The notes: a model not told the origin generated them from the sequence alone. 64,000 nt of DNA from Gemmobacter caeni (GCF_003054195.1 NZ_QBKP01000004.1:169350-233349); one strand, 5' to 3'; positions 50,863 to 59,658 are shown, counted from the stretch's first letter. A program made the numbers and translations.

Positions 50863-52382
50863 CCGGCGATCAGGCTCTGCCCGGTCATTTCGGCCGGTTG
50901 CGGCAGGCCCATCAGGTGCAGCACCGTCGGCGCCAGATCGGCAAGCCGTCCACCCGCGCGCAGATGAGCGCCTTCCGGTCCGCCCACAAGGATCACCGGC
51001 ACCAGGTTGGTGGTATGGGCGGTATGCGGCCCGCCGGTCACCGGATCCACCATCAACTCGCAATTGCCGTGGTCGGCGGTGACGATCATCGCGCCGCCCG
51101 CCTTCTCCAGCGCCGCCAGTGCAAGGCCAAGCCCGGTATCAACTGCCTCGCAGGCCTTCATCGCGGCCTGAAGGCTGCCGGTATGGCCCACCATGTCGGG
51201 GTTGGCGAAGTTCACCACGATCAGGTCATAGCCATGCTCGATGGCGCCGACCAGACGCTCGGCCACCTCAGGTTCGCTCATCTCCGGTTGCAGGTCATAG
51301 GTGGCGACCTTGGGCGATTTCGGCATGAACCGATCCTCGCCCGCCGAAGGGGTTTCCTTGCCGCCGTTCAGGAAGAAGGTGACATGGGGGTATTTCTCGG
51401 TCTCGGCCAGACGGAACTGGCTGCGGCCATGGCTCGCCACCCATTCACCCAGCGTGTTCACGATGTCCTGCTTGGGGTAGCAGGTGGTCATGAAAGTGTT
51501 ATGGGTGGTGGAATAATCCACCATCCCCAGCAGGGCGGCCCATTGCGGGCGGGCGCTGGCGTCAAAGCCATCAAAGCCCGGCTGGCCCAGCGCCAGCAGG
51601 ATTTCCCGCGCGCGGTCGGCGCGGAAGTTCAGGCAGAAGAAGCCGTCGCCATCCTTCGCACCCGCATAGCCCGCGACCACGGTGGGCGCGATGAATTCAT
51701 CCGTCTCGCCGCGCTGATAGGCGGCATCGACGGCGCGGGCGGCAGTGGTCGCACGTTCGCCCTCGGCTTTCACCATAGCGTCGAAGGCGCGGCCCACACG
51801 TTCCCACCGATTGTCGCGGTCCATCGCCCAGTAGCGGCCGATCACGGTGCCGATGCGCGCACCTTCCGGCAGATCCTCGGTCAGTTCGCGCATGAAGGTG
51901 ACGGCGGATGAGGGCGCCACGTCGCGCCCGTCGGTGATGGCGTGCAGCACCACCGGCACCCCGGCACCAGCAATGGCGGTGCAGGCTGCCAGCACATGCC
52001 GGATATGGCCATGCACCCCGCCATCCGAAATCATACCCATCAGATGCGCTGTGCCGTCGGTCTTCTTCAGCGTTTCGATGAACTCCAGCAGCGCCGCATT
52101 GCGGTAGAAGCTGCCATCCTCAATGGCGAGGTCGATCTGCCCCAGATCCATCGCCACCACCCGGCCCGCGCCGATGTTGGTATGCCCGACCTCGGAATTG
52201 CCCATCTGCCCGGTGGGCAGGCCCACATCGGGGCCATGGGTGATCAGCAGCTCATGCGGGCATTCGGCCCAGATCCGGTCGAAATTCGGGGTTGCAGCCA
52301 GGGCAGGGGCATTGGCGGCGCGTTCCTCGCGGTAGCCCCAGCCATCCAGAATGCACAGAACGACGGGTTTCGGGATGGTCAT
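50859..52382 (-). CDS. gpmI: 2,3-bisphosphoglycerate-independent phosphoglycerate mutase
   Basis: 507-aa di-manganese glycolytic mutase of the alkaline-phosphatase superfamily. CILDGWGYRE (about 9-18), the phosphorylated Ser in GQMGNSEVGHTNIGAGRVV (about 58-76), HAITDGRDVAPSSA (about 149-162), FRADRAREI (about 255-263) and metal ligands NFANPDMVGHTGSL (about 396-409) and TADHGNCE (about 433-440) are all present. First gene of the gpmI-envC-like-ctpA cluster on the minus strand, with a 4-nt overlap to the EnvC gene. Confidence 0.96.
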   Translation of the reverse strand: MTIPKPVVLCILDGWGYREERAANAPALAATPNFDRIWAECPHELLITHGPDVGLPTGQMGNSEVGHTNIGAGRVVAMDLGQIDLAIEDGSFYRNAALLEFIETLKKTDGTAHLMGMISDGGVHGHIRHVLAACTAIAGAGVPVVLHAITDGRDVAPSSAVTFMRELTEDLPEGARIGTVIGRYWAMDRDNRWERVGRAFDAMVKAEGERATTAARAVDAAYQRGETDEFIAPTVVAGYAGAKDGDGFFCLNFRADRAREILLALGQPGFDGFDASARPQWAALLGMVDYSTTHNTFMTTCYPKQDIVNTLGEWVASHGRSQFRLAETEKYPHVTFFLNGGKETPSAGEDRFMPKSPKVATYDLQPEMSEPEVAERLVGAIEHGYDLIVVNFANPDMVGHTGSLQAAMKACEAVDTGLGLALAALEKAGGAMIVTADHGNCELMVDPVTGGPHTAHTTNLVPVILVGGPEGAHLRAGGRLADLAPTVLHLMGLPQPAEMTGQSLIAG

Positions 52383-52454
52383 GCGCGGCCCCTCTGCTTG
52401 GCGTTGCCGGGGTTTTACGCCGCCCTGCGCTGTGCTGCAACTGCCCGCCGCGCC

Positions 52455-52916
52455 TCAGGCGCCTTCGGCCGGACCCAGCACCTTTTCTGCCGTTCCGGCG
52501 TGCAGCATGTCCTCCAAAGTCAGCGAGTCGATGATGACCAGATAGGACCAGAACACCTCGGCAAAGACCTTGCGGATGCGACAGGTCGCCTCGTCGGTAC
52601 AATCCTCGCAGCGCTGGTAGGCACTGCGCGACAGGCAGGTCAGCGGGGCAATCGGCCCGTCGATCTTGCGCAGCAGATCCGAAATCGAAATCTCGCCCGG
52701 CGCCTTCACCAGCGAATACCCGCCCGAACGGCCACGGGTCGACGCGATGACACCCGCATTTCGCACGTCCAGCAGGATATGTTCCAGAAACCGCTTCGGC
52801 GTCGCGGCGCGGCGGGCGATTTCCTCGATGGTCAGCGGTTCCGGCCGTTTGGACCGGGCCTCGTCGGCCAGAACCAGCAACGCCTTCAGCGCATATTTCA
52901 TCTTCTGGGTGATCAT
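52455..52916 (-). CDS. Rrf2-family Fe-S transcriptional regulator
   Basis: 153-aa winged-helix regulator. HTH about 22-50 (PLTIEEIARRAATPKRFLEHIL; ends LTIEEIARRA and RFLEHIL), then GRSGGYSLVKAPGEISISDLLRKIDGPI (about 62-89; ends GRSGGYSL and LLRKIDGPI), and cysteines C-x8-C-x2-C-x6-C in TCLSRSAYQRCEDCTDEATC (about 92-111), a likely Fe-S ligand set that could sense iron, oxygen, NO or sulfur. Start taken at MITQKMKYALKAL (52916); other in-frame starts upstream lack a site. It is divergent from the five-gene operon at 53.1-59.4 kb and may control it. Confidence 0.88.
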   Translation of the reverse strand: MITQKMKYALKALLVLADEARSKRPEPLTIEEIARRAATPKRFLEHILLDVRNAGVIASTRGRSGGYSLVKAPGEISISDLLRKIDGPIAPLTCLSRSAYQRCEDCTDEATCRIRKVFAEVFWSYLVIIDSLTLEDMLHAGTAEKVLGPAEGA

Positions 52917-53093
52917 GTCGTGCCGGGCCGTCTGCGGGGTTTTCCCTCCATACCGGCCTCGGGACGGCATGACAATCACCGGGGGGCAATCCGGGCAATG
53001 TTTCATCCACTGACGCAGCCGTGAATGCAAATGATGTAGCAGTTCGCCCCGCGCTGCGTATTGACCTATAGAGGAAGAACGGAGGCTTGACCG

Positions 53094-55277
53094 ATGAACG
53101 GCGGGCAAAAGTCGCGGAGGAACGGCATGAAACGGCCCGTGCTGTTTCTTGGACTGGCGGTTGCGGTGCTCCTGGCCGGGATTTTCCTGCGCGATGTGGT
53201 GCCCGATCTCGCGGCGCTGCGGGCGCATCTGGCAGGGGTCGAGGCCTGGCGGACGGCGCATCCTTCGCTGGCGGCGGGGCTGTTCTTCCTGCTCTACCTC
53301 GGTGTCACCGCGCTGTCTCTGCCGCTGGCGGTCTGGCTCACGCTGGCAGGGGGGGCGCTGTTCGGCTTCTGGGCCGGGCTGGTGCTGGTGTCCTTTGCTT
53401 CCACAGCGGGGGCGACGCTGGCCTTTCTGGCGGCGCGGCACCTGCTGCGCGACTGGGTTCGCGCCCGGCTGGGGACGCGGGCGGGCGCCATCGACGCGGG
53501 CCTGCGCCGCGACGGGGCCTTCTATCTGTTCAGCCTGCGGCTGATCCCGGTGGTGCCCTTCTTCGCCGTCAATTCGCTGATGGGGCTGACGCCGATCCGC
53601 ACCGGGGTGTTCTATGGCGTCAGTCAACTGGCCATGCTGCCCGCGACGGCGGTCTATGTGAATGCGGGCACCCAGATTGCGAAGATCGACAGTCTGTCCG
53701 GCCTCGTTTCGCCCGCGCTGCTGGCATCTTTCGCGGCCTTGGGCCTGTTCCCGTGGCTGGCGCGGCTGGTTGTGGGCGCTTTGCGCCGTCGCCGGGTGCA
53801 GGCGCGCTGGACCCGGCCGCGCCGGTTCGACCGCAATCTGGTGGTGATCGGGGCAGGCTCCGCCGGGCTGGTGACCGCCTATATCGCCGCTGCCGCGCAG
53901 GCGAGTGTCACGTTGGTCGAGGCGGGTGAGATGGGCGGTGATTGCCTGAACACCGGCTGCGTGCCGTCGAAGGCGCTGATCCGCAGCGCGAAGCTGGCGC
54001 AGGAGATGCGGCAGGCTTCGGCGCTGGGCATCGGCGCCCCGGAGCCGCAAATCCGCTTCGCAGAGGTGATGGAGCGTGTGCATCGCGCCATCACCCAAAT
54101 CGCCCCGCACGATAGTGTGGAGCGCTATACCTCCCTCGGGGTCGAGGTGTTGCCGGGCCGCGCCCGTATCCTCGACCCCTGGACGGTGGAGGTGGCGCTG
54201 AACGGGGGCGGCACAGAGCGGCTCACCACCCGCAGCGTCGTCATCGCCACCGGCGCGCGCCCTGTGGTGCCACCGCTGCCGGGCATTGATACGGTGGACT
54301 GTCTGACCTCGGATACGCTCTGGTCTCGTCTGCGCGGGCGCGAAACAGCCCCGGCGCGGTTGGTGGTGCTGGGCGGCGGGCCGATCGGGACCGAACTCGC
54401 GCAAGCGTTTCAGCGGCTTGGATCGCGGGTCACGCAGGTGGAAATGGCGGATCGGCTTATGATCCGTGAAGACCCGGAGGTTTCCGCCCATGTCCGAACC
54501 GCGCTGGAGGCAGATGGCGTGCGGGTGTTGACCGGGCACAAGGCGCTGGCCTGCGGGCGCGACGACACCGGCAAATGGATCGAGGTCGAGGGGCAAGAGG
54601 GCCGTCAGCGCATTCATTTCGACGAGATCATCGCCGCTGTGGGTCGCGCGGCCCGGCTGCAAGGCTTCGGGCTGGAGGAGCTGGGCATTCCAACCGACCG
54701 GGTGGTGCAGACCAACGACTATCTCGAAACGCTGTATACGAACATCTATGCAGCGGGCGATGTGGCCGGACCTTATCAGTTCACCCATACCGCTGCGCAT
54801 CAGGCCTGGTTTGCTGCGGTCAACGCCATGGCCGCCCCGTTCTGGCGTTTCCGCGCCGACTATCGTGTTATCCCCTGGGCCACCTTCTGTGACCCCGAGG
54901 TTGCCCGTGTCGGCCTGTCCGAGACCGAGGCGCAGGAGCGCGGCATCGCGCACGAGGTCACACGCTACGGCATCGACGATCTGGACCGTGCCATTGCCGA
55001 TGGACGGACCGAGGGCTTCGTAAAGGTGCTGACGGTGCCGGGCAGGGATCGTATTCTGGGCGTCACCATCGTCGGTCATCATGCGGGCGATCTGATCGCG
55101 GAATTTGTGCTGGCCATGAAACACGGACTGGGGCTGAACAAGATCCTTGGCACCATCCACATCTACCCGACGCTGGCCGAGGCCAACAAATACGCGGCAG
55201 GCAACTGGCGTCGGGCGCATGTGAACCCGAAGCTTCTTGCGCTGGCCCGCCGTTTCCACGACTGGAGGCGCGGATGA
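53094..55277 (+). CDS. TVP38/TMEM64 membrane domain fused to a flavin disulfide reductase
   Basis: 727-aa two-part protein. Residues about 1-225 are a TVP38/TMEM64 (SNARE-associated/DedA-like) membrane domain with GGALFGFWAGLVLVSFASTAGATLAFLAARHLLRD (ends GGALFGFWAG and LAFLAARHLLRD) and FSLRLIPVVPFFAVN. Residues about 243-727 are a pyridine-nucleotide disulfide oxidoreductase like mercuric reductase: VVIGAGSAGLVTA, redox pair C284/C289 in GGDCLNTGCVPSKAL, NAD motif LGGGPIGTELAQAF, YAAGDVAG and catalytic HIYPTLAEA. No N-terminal metal-binding domain or C-terminal Cys pair for mercury. Alternative ATG at 53127 also has GGAGG. The next gene overlaps by 4 nt. Confidence 0.9.
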   Translation: MNGGQKSRRNGMKRPVLFLGLAVAVLLAGIFLRDVVPDLAALRAHLAGVEAWRTAHPSLAAGLFFLLYLGVTALSLPLAVWLTLAGGALFGFWAGLVLVSFASTAGATLAFLAARHLLRDWVRARLGTRAGAIDAGLRRDGAFYLFSLRLIPVVPFFAVNSLMGLTPIRTGVFYGVSQLAMLPATAVYVNAGTQIAKIDSLSGLVSPALLASFAALGLFPWLARLVVGALRRRRVQARWTRPRRFDRNLVVIGAGSAGLVTAYIAAAAQASVTLVEAGEMGGDCLNTGCVPSKALIRSAKLAQEMRQASALGIGAPEPQIRFAEVMERVHRAITQIAPHDSVERYTSLGVEVLPGRARILDPWTVEVALNGGGTERLTTRSVVIATGARPVVPPLPGIDTVDCLTSDTLWSRLRGRETAPARLVVLGGGPIGTELAQAFQRLGSRVTQVEMADRLMIREDPEVSAHVRTALEADGVRVLTGHKALACGRDDTGKWIEVEGQEGRQRIHFDEIIAAVGRAARLQGFGLEELGIPTDRVVQTNDYLETLYTNIYAAGDVAGPYQFTHTAAHQAWFAAVNAMAAPFWRFRADYRVIPWATFCDPEVARVGLSETEAQERGIAHEVTRYGIDDLDRAIADGRTEGFVKVLTVPGRDRILGVTIVGHHAGDLIAEFVLAMKHGLGLNKILGTIHIYPTLAEANKYAAGNWRRAHVNPKLLALARRFHDWRRG

Positions 55278-55885
55278 TCGACGCCGCCCTTCTGCCCCTG
55301 CAACACCGCCTGCTGCGCCCCCCGGCGCAGGTGCTTGTGGCGCGTGGCATCAGCGCCGATCAGGTGACGCTGGCGGGCTTTGCCCTCGGGGCGCTGGCGC
55401 TGCCCGCGCTGGCCTTCGGCGCCTGGGGGCTGGCGCTGGTGCTGATTGTGGCGAACCGGCTGGCCGACGGGCTGGATGGTGCAGTGGCGCGGTTGACGGG
55501 CCCGACCGACCGGGGCGCCTTTCTTGACATCGCCTTTGACTTTGCTTTTTACGCGCTGGTGCCCCTGGGTTTTGCGCTGGCCGATCCGGGCGCCAATGCG
55601 CTGCCCGCCGCGCTGTTGATCGCGTCCTTCATCGGCACCGGGTCGTCCTTCCTTGCCTTCGCTGCCATCGCGGCCAAACGGGGTGAGGTGGCGCCTGCCT
55701 ATCCGTCAAAAGGCATCGCCTATCTGGGCGGGCTGACGGAAGGGGCGGAAACCATCGCTTTGTTTCTGGCCATGTGTCTTGTGCCCACGGCCTTCCCGCT
55801 GCTCGCCTGCCTTTTCGCTGCCGCCTGCACGCTGACCACCGTGCTGCGCTGGTGGTGGGGCTGGCGCGCTTTCGCCCCTTTATGA
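55274..55885 (+). CDS. CDP-alcohol phosphatidyltransferase family protein (YnjF-like)
   Basis: 203-aa membrane enzyme with about five TM helices. The CDP-alcohol phosphatidyltransferase signature D-G-x2-A-R-x8-G-x3-D-x3-D is visible as ADGLDGAVARLTGPTDRGAFLDIAFD (about 63-88; ends DGLDGAVAR and FLDIAFD). It would join a CDP-activated lipid to an alcohol, with product unknown. The length equals E. coli YnjF, and as there it sits next to ynjBCD homologues. ATGA overlaps on both sides put it inside one translationally coupled operon. Confidence 0.88.
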   Translation: MIDAALLPLQHRLLRPPAQVLVARGISADQVTLAGFALGALALPALAFGAWGLALVLIVANRLADGLDGAVARLTGPTDRGAFLDIAFDFAFYALVPLGFALADPGANALPAALLIASFIGTGSSFLAFAAIAAKRGEVAPAYPSKGIAYLGGLTEGAETIALFLAMCLVPTAFPLLACLFAAACTLTTVLRWWWGWRAFAPL

Positions 55886-55896
55886 CAGGAGTTTTC

Positions 55897-57087
55897 ATGC
55901 GCCTTGCGACGCTTGCCGCCCTTCCCCTGACGCTGGCGCTTGCCAGCCCTGCGCTTGCCGACTGGCAGGCGACGCTGGATGCCGCGAAAGGGCAGACGGT
56001 CTACTGGAACGCCTGGGGCGGCGATGACCGCACCAATGCCTTCATCCAGTGGGTCGGGCAGGAGACCGAGCGGCTTTACGGCGTGAAGGTCGAGCTGGTG
56101 AAGCTGACCGATACCGCCGAGGCGGTAACTCGGGTCATCGCTGAAAAAGCGGCGGGGCAGGACAGCGGTGGCTCGGTGGATCTTATCTGGATCAACGGGC
56201 CGAACTTCCTGGCGATGAAGGAACAGGGGCTGCTGCACGGCCCGTTCACGGCCGATCTGCCCAACGCGAAATATGTCGATCTGAGCGGCGCCGCGCCTGC
56301 GGCGGTGGATTTTACCGTGCCGGTGGAGGGGATGGAAAGCCCGTGGCGGCTGGCGAAGTTCGTCTTCGTCCATGACAGCGCGCGCGTGGCCGAACCGCCG
56401 CGCAACATGGCGGCTTTCGTCGATTGGGCGGCGGCGCATCCGGGGCGGATGACGCATCCCGACCCGTCGAACTTCATGGGGGCGACCTTCCTGAAACAGG
56501 CGCTGATCGAGCTGGCGCCCGATCCGGCGGTGCTGCAACAGCCGGTGACGGATGCCACGTTCGAGGCCACGACCGCGCCGCTTTGGGCGTGGTATGACGC
56601 GCTGCGCCCGAACCTCTGGCGCGGTGGCGCGACCTTCCCGGAAAACCAGTCGGTGCAGCAGCAATTGCTCAACGATGGTGAGGTCGACATCGCCATGAGC
56701 TTCGATCCAGCCTCTACCGCTGCGGCCATCGAACAGGGGCTTCTGCCCGAGACGGCGCGTGTTTTCGTGCCCGAGGGCGGCACCATCGGCAATGTCAGCT
56801 TCGTGGCCATCCCCTATAACGCCGCCCATGCGGCGGGGGCCGAGGTGGTGGCGAACTTCCTTCTGGACCCGGCAACCCAGGGGCATATGCAGAATATCGA
56901 AGTGCTGGGGTCGTTCTCGGTTCTTGATCCGGCGAAACTGGATGATGCCGGACGCGCGGCCTTCACCGCCCTGCCCACCGCGCCAGCGCTGCCGCAGCTG
57001 GAGGATCTTGGGCCGACACTGCTGGAGCCGCACGCCAGCTGGATGACCCGCCTGACCGGGGAATGGGCGCGGCGCTACACGAAATGA
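55897..57087 (+). CDS. ynjB: ABC transporter substrate-binding protein, YnjB family
   Basis: 396-aa periplasmic binding protein (COG4134 type). Signal peptide about 1-20 (AALPLTLALASPALA-D). The mature protein begins with the type II binding fold: GQTVYWNAWGGDDRTNAFIQWV (ends GQTVYWNAWGG and NAFIQWV), VDLIWINGPNFLAMKEQGLL (ends VDLIWINGPN and KEQGLL), then MTHPDPSNFMGATFLKQ. The fold is like thiamine- and iron-binding proteins, but the ligand is not known for YnjB. The ATG at 55897 with CAGGAG is preferred; an ATG at 55882 overlaps the upstream stop and is the alternative. Confidence 0.88.
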   Translation: MRLATLAALPLTLALASPALADWQATLDAAKGQTVYWNAWGGDDRTNAFIQWVGQETERLYGVKVELVKLTDTAEAVTRVIAEKAAGQDSGGSVDLIWINGPNFLAMKEQGLLHGPFTADLPNAKYVDLSGAAPAAVDFTVPVEGMESPWRLAKFVFVHDSARVAEPPRNMAAFVDWAAAHPGRMTHPDPSNFMGATFLKQALIELAPDPAVLQQPVTDATFEATTAPLWAWYDALRPNLWRGGATFPENQSVQQQLLNDGEVDIAMSFDPASTAAAIEQGLLPETARVFVPEGGTIGNVSFVAIPYNAAHAAGAEVVANFLLDPATQGHMQNIEVLGSFSVLDPAKLDDAGRAAFTALPTAPALPQLEDLGPTLLEPHASWMTRLTGEWARRYTK

Positions 57088-58775
57088 GCGATGGCCGGGG
57101 CCTGCGCGGGCTGGTTCTGCTGATCGTTGGGACGGGGCTGCTGGCCCCGATTCTGGCCGGTCTGGCGGAAACGGCCTCTGCGGCCTTCGGTCATCTGCCC
57201 GCGCTGGGGTTTGATGGCTGGAGCCTCACGGCCTGGCACGCCCTCGCCGCCGAGCCGGGGCTGGCCACCAGCCTGCGGCTGACGCTGGTCACCGGGCTGG
57301 GGGCGACGGCGCTTTCGGTCGTGCTGGCGATGGGCGCCGTGGCGGCGCTGGCCGGGCGGGTGCCCGCTGCGCGCGGGATGCGGGCGCTGGCGCCGTTTCT
57401 GGCGGTGCCACACGCGGCCATGGCGATTGGTCTTGCCTTCCTTCTGGCACCCTCGGGCTGGATCGCGCGCGGGCTGGCGCCGCTGATGGGTTGGGCGCTG
57501 CCGCCGGACCTCGCCAGTGTGAATGATCCTTGGGGGCTGGCGCTGATCCTTGGCCTGCTGGTCAAGGAAGTGCCCTTCCTCATGCTGGTCACCTGGTCGG
57601 CGCTGGGGCAGATCGACGCCGGGCGGCAGATGGCGGCAGGCAGGGCGCTGGGTTATGCGCCTGCCGCCATCTGGGCCAAGGTGCTGCTGCCGCAGCTTTG
57701 GCCGCTGGTGCGACTGCCGGTGGCGGTGGCGCTGGCCTATGCGTTGTCGGTGGTGGATATGGCGATCATCCTTGGCCCGTCGAACCCGCCCGTGCTGGCC
57801 GTGGCGCTGACCCGCTGGTTCTTCGACCCCGATCCCGCGCGTATCCTGCCCGCCGCCGCCGGGGCGCTGGTGCAGGCGGCCATCGTGGCGCTGGGTTTGG
57901 TGCTGCTGTGGGCGGCGGAGCTTCTGGCACACGGGCTTGGCCGACGGTGGGTGCGGGCGGGTGGGCGTCGCGCCTTCGGTCCGGGGCTTGCCGCCGTGCT
58001 GGTTGGCGGGCTGCTGACCCTTGCCACCCTGGCGCTGCTGGCTCTGGCCGTCTGGTCGCTGGCCTGGCGGTGGAGCTTTCCGCAACTGCTGCCCGAAAGC
58101 TGGTCGCTGAAATTCTGGCTGGCCTCGGGTCGCTGGGGCGCCGCTTTGGGCATGACGCTCTGGCTCGCAATGGCCTCTGCCGCACTGTCCGTCGCGCTGG
58201 CGATCCTGTGGCTGGAAGCGGAGGATCGCGGCCAGCGCACCCGCGCCCGCTGGGCCGAAGCGCTGATCTACCTGCCGCTGATCCTGCCGCAGATCGCGTT
58301 CCTTTACGGGCTGAACGTGGTGGCGCTGCGGGCGGGCCTGTCGGGTCACCCCGGCGCGGTGATCTGGGCGCAGGCGATTTTCGTCTTTCCCTATGTGATG
58401 ATCGCGCTGACCGCGCCCTGGCGGGCGCTTGACCCACGCCTCAGCCGCGCGGCGGCGGCACTGGGGGCGGGGCCATGGCGCCGGCTGGTCCGCGTCAAGC
58501 TGCCGGTGCTGCTGCGCCCGATCCTGACCGCCGCCGCGATTGGCGTGGCGGTGTCGGTCGCGCAATATCTGCCGACGCTGTTTCTGGGTGCGGGCAGGGT
58601 GACGACACTGACGACCGAGGCGGTGACGCTGTCGTCCTCCTCCGATCGCCGGGTGGTGGCGGTCTATGCCAGCCTTCAGGCGCTGGTGCCCTTCGTTGCC
58701 TATGCGCTGGCGGCGCTGCTACCCGCATGGGTGCATCGCAACCGCCGCGATCTGGCCGGAGCCGTGCCCGCATGA
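57084..58775 (+). CDS. ynjC: ABC transporter permease, YnjC family (duplicated)
   Basis: 563-aa permease with about 12 TM helices in two homologous halves, each carrying an EAA loop for the ATPase: first half GRALGYAPAAIWAKVLLPQLWP (about 194-215; ends GRALGYAPAA and LLPQLWP), second half AAALGAGPWRRLVRVKLPVLLRP (about 453-475; ends AAALGAGPWR and LPVLLRP). One polypeptide thus forms the whole channel, as in ThiP/FbpB-type and E. coli YnjC. It begins with an ATGA overlap with ynjB and ends with one at ynjD. Confidence 0.9.
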   Translation: MSDGRGLRGLVLLIVGTGLLAPILAGLAETASAAFGHLPALGFDGWSLTAWHALAAEPGLATSLRLTLVTGLGATALSVVLAMGAVAALAGRVPAARGMRALAPFLAVPHAAMAIGLAFLLAPSGWIARGLAPLMGWALPPDLASVNDPWGLALILGLLVKEVPFLMLVTWSALGQIDAGRQMAAGRALGYAPAAIWAKVLLPQLWPLVRLPVAVALAYALSVVDMAIILGPSNPPVLAVALTRWFFDPDPARILPAAAGALVQAAIVALGLVLLWAAELLAHGLGRRWVRAGGRRAFGPGLAAVLVGGLLTLATLALLALAVWSLAWRWSFPQLLPESWSLKFWLASGRWGAALGMTLWLAMASAALSVALAILWLEAEDRGQRTRARWAEALIYLPLILPQIAFLYGLNVVALRAGLSGHPGAVIWAQAIFVFPYVMIALTAPWRALDPRLSRAAAALGAGPWRRLVRVKLPVLLRPILTAAAIGVAVSVAQYLPTLFLGAGRVTTLTTEAVTLSSSSDRRVVAVYASLQALVPFVAYALAALLPAWVHRNRRDLAGAVPA

Positions 58776-59419
58776 GTCTTGTTCTGGAAAAGCTGATGGT
58801 CACCTTGCCCCGCGCCGACAGGCCGCTGTTCGAGGTTAGCCTGCGGGTCGAGCCGGGGCAGGTGGCCAGTGTCATGGGGCCATCAGGCGTCGGGAAATCC
58901 ACGCTGCTCGATGCGGTGGGGGGACATCTGGCGCCGGGCTTTCGTTGCGCGGGTCGGGTCTGGCTGGAAGGACGCGATGTGACGCACCTGCCCGCCGAGG
59001 CCCGGCGCATCGGGCTGATGTTTCAGGAGGCGCTGCTGTTCCCGCACCTGTCTGTGGGCGACAACCTTGCCTTCGGGCTGAGCCCCGCCGTGAAGGGGCG
59101 CGCCGCGCGCCGTGCGGCCGTGGCTACCGCGCTGGAGCGCGCGGGGCTGGCCGGGATGGAGGGGCGAGACCCGGCTACCCTGTCGGGCGGGCAGCGGGCG
59201 CGCGCGGCGCTGATGCGCACGCTGCTTGCCGATCCCGCCGCGCTTTTGCTGGATGAGCCCTTCTCGCGGCTGGACACCGGGTTGCGGGCTGAAATGCGCG
59301 CCTTCACCTTCGCCCATATCGCTGAACGGGGTATTCCGGCGCTGATGGTGACGCATGATCCCGAAGATGCGACCGCAGCAGCGGGGCCGGTGCTGCGATT
59401 ATCTGCCACGGGGACTTGA
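58772..59419 (+). CDS. ynjD: ABC transporter ATP-binding protein, YnjD family
   Basis: 215-aa ABC ATPase. Walker A GPSGVGKST (about 34-42), Q-loop LMFQEALLFPHLSVGDNL (about 80-97), signature LSGGQRARAAL (about 138-148), Walker B ALLLDEPFSRLD (about 158-169) and H-loop VTHD (about 194-197). It is short, with no regulatory domain. Last gene of the operon (ATGA overlap with ynjC); it is followed by the large inverted repeat at 59424-59468, with no classical terminator. Confidence 0.92.
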   Translation: MSLVLEKLMVTLPRADRPLFEVSLRVEPGQVASVMGPSGVGKSTLLDAVGGHLAPGFRCAGRVWLEGRDVTHLPAEARRIGLMFQEALLFPHLSVGDNLAFGLSPAVKGRAARRAAVATALERAGLAGMEGRDPATLSGGQRARAALMRTLLADPAALLLDEPFSRLDTGLRAEMRAFTFAHIAERGIPALMVTHDPEDATAAAGPVLRLSATGT

Positions 59420-59423
59420 AAAT

Positions 59424-59468
59424 CTGAACAGTTCGGTTCACTTTCACAAAATGAACCGAGTCGTTCAG
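59424..59468. promoter_or_regulatory. large inverted repeat, candidate TetR operator
   Basis: CTGAACAGTTCGGTTCA (59424-59440) and TGAACCGAGTCGTTCAG (59452-59468) pair at 14 of 17 positions around an 11-nt spacer. Each arm also holds a smaller GAAC/GTTC dyad, so two regulator dimers could bind. A TTGAAA (59416-59421) and CACTTT (59439-59444), 17 nt apart, form a possible promoter across it. It lies upstream of the small secreted protein and a TetR gene. Confidence 0.6.
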
Positions 59469-59484
59469 TTTGTGGAGCCCCCTG

Positions 59485-59658
59485 ATGCGCCTGACCCTTG
59501 CCGCCCTCTGCCTTGCCGCCTTGCCCACCCTCGCCGCCGCGGGGGGCGCGCCTTTCGACCTGCCGCGCCTGACCTTCCCCGACCCGGCGCCGCCCGTCAC
59601 ACAATCCTGCACCGATCCGGTGGCCATCGGCGGCGCGACCTGCACGCAGGGTCTGTGA
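59485..59658 (+). CDS. small secreted protein of unknown function
   Basis: 57 aa. Signal peptide about 1-19 (AALCLAALPTLAAA-G), leaving a mature peptide of about 38 residues with FDLPRLTFPDPAPPV, rich in proline, and two cysteines (SCTDP..GATC) that could form a disulfide. GGAG about 8 nt before the ATG. It lies between the large inverted repeat and a TetR regulator in the same direction, so it is probably controlled by that regulator. Family not recognised. Confidence 0.6.
   Translation: MRLTLAALCLAALPTLAAAGGAPFDLPRLTFPDPAPPVTQSCTDPVAIGGATCTQGL

Noticed and set aside
52917-55259. long minus-strand extension of the Rrf2 frame (total 934 codons)
   Set aside because: The upstream part is antisense to the TVP38-reductase gene and is Arg/Gln/His-rich; only the last 153 codons encode the Rrf2 protein.
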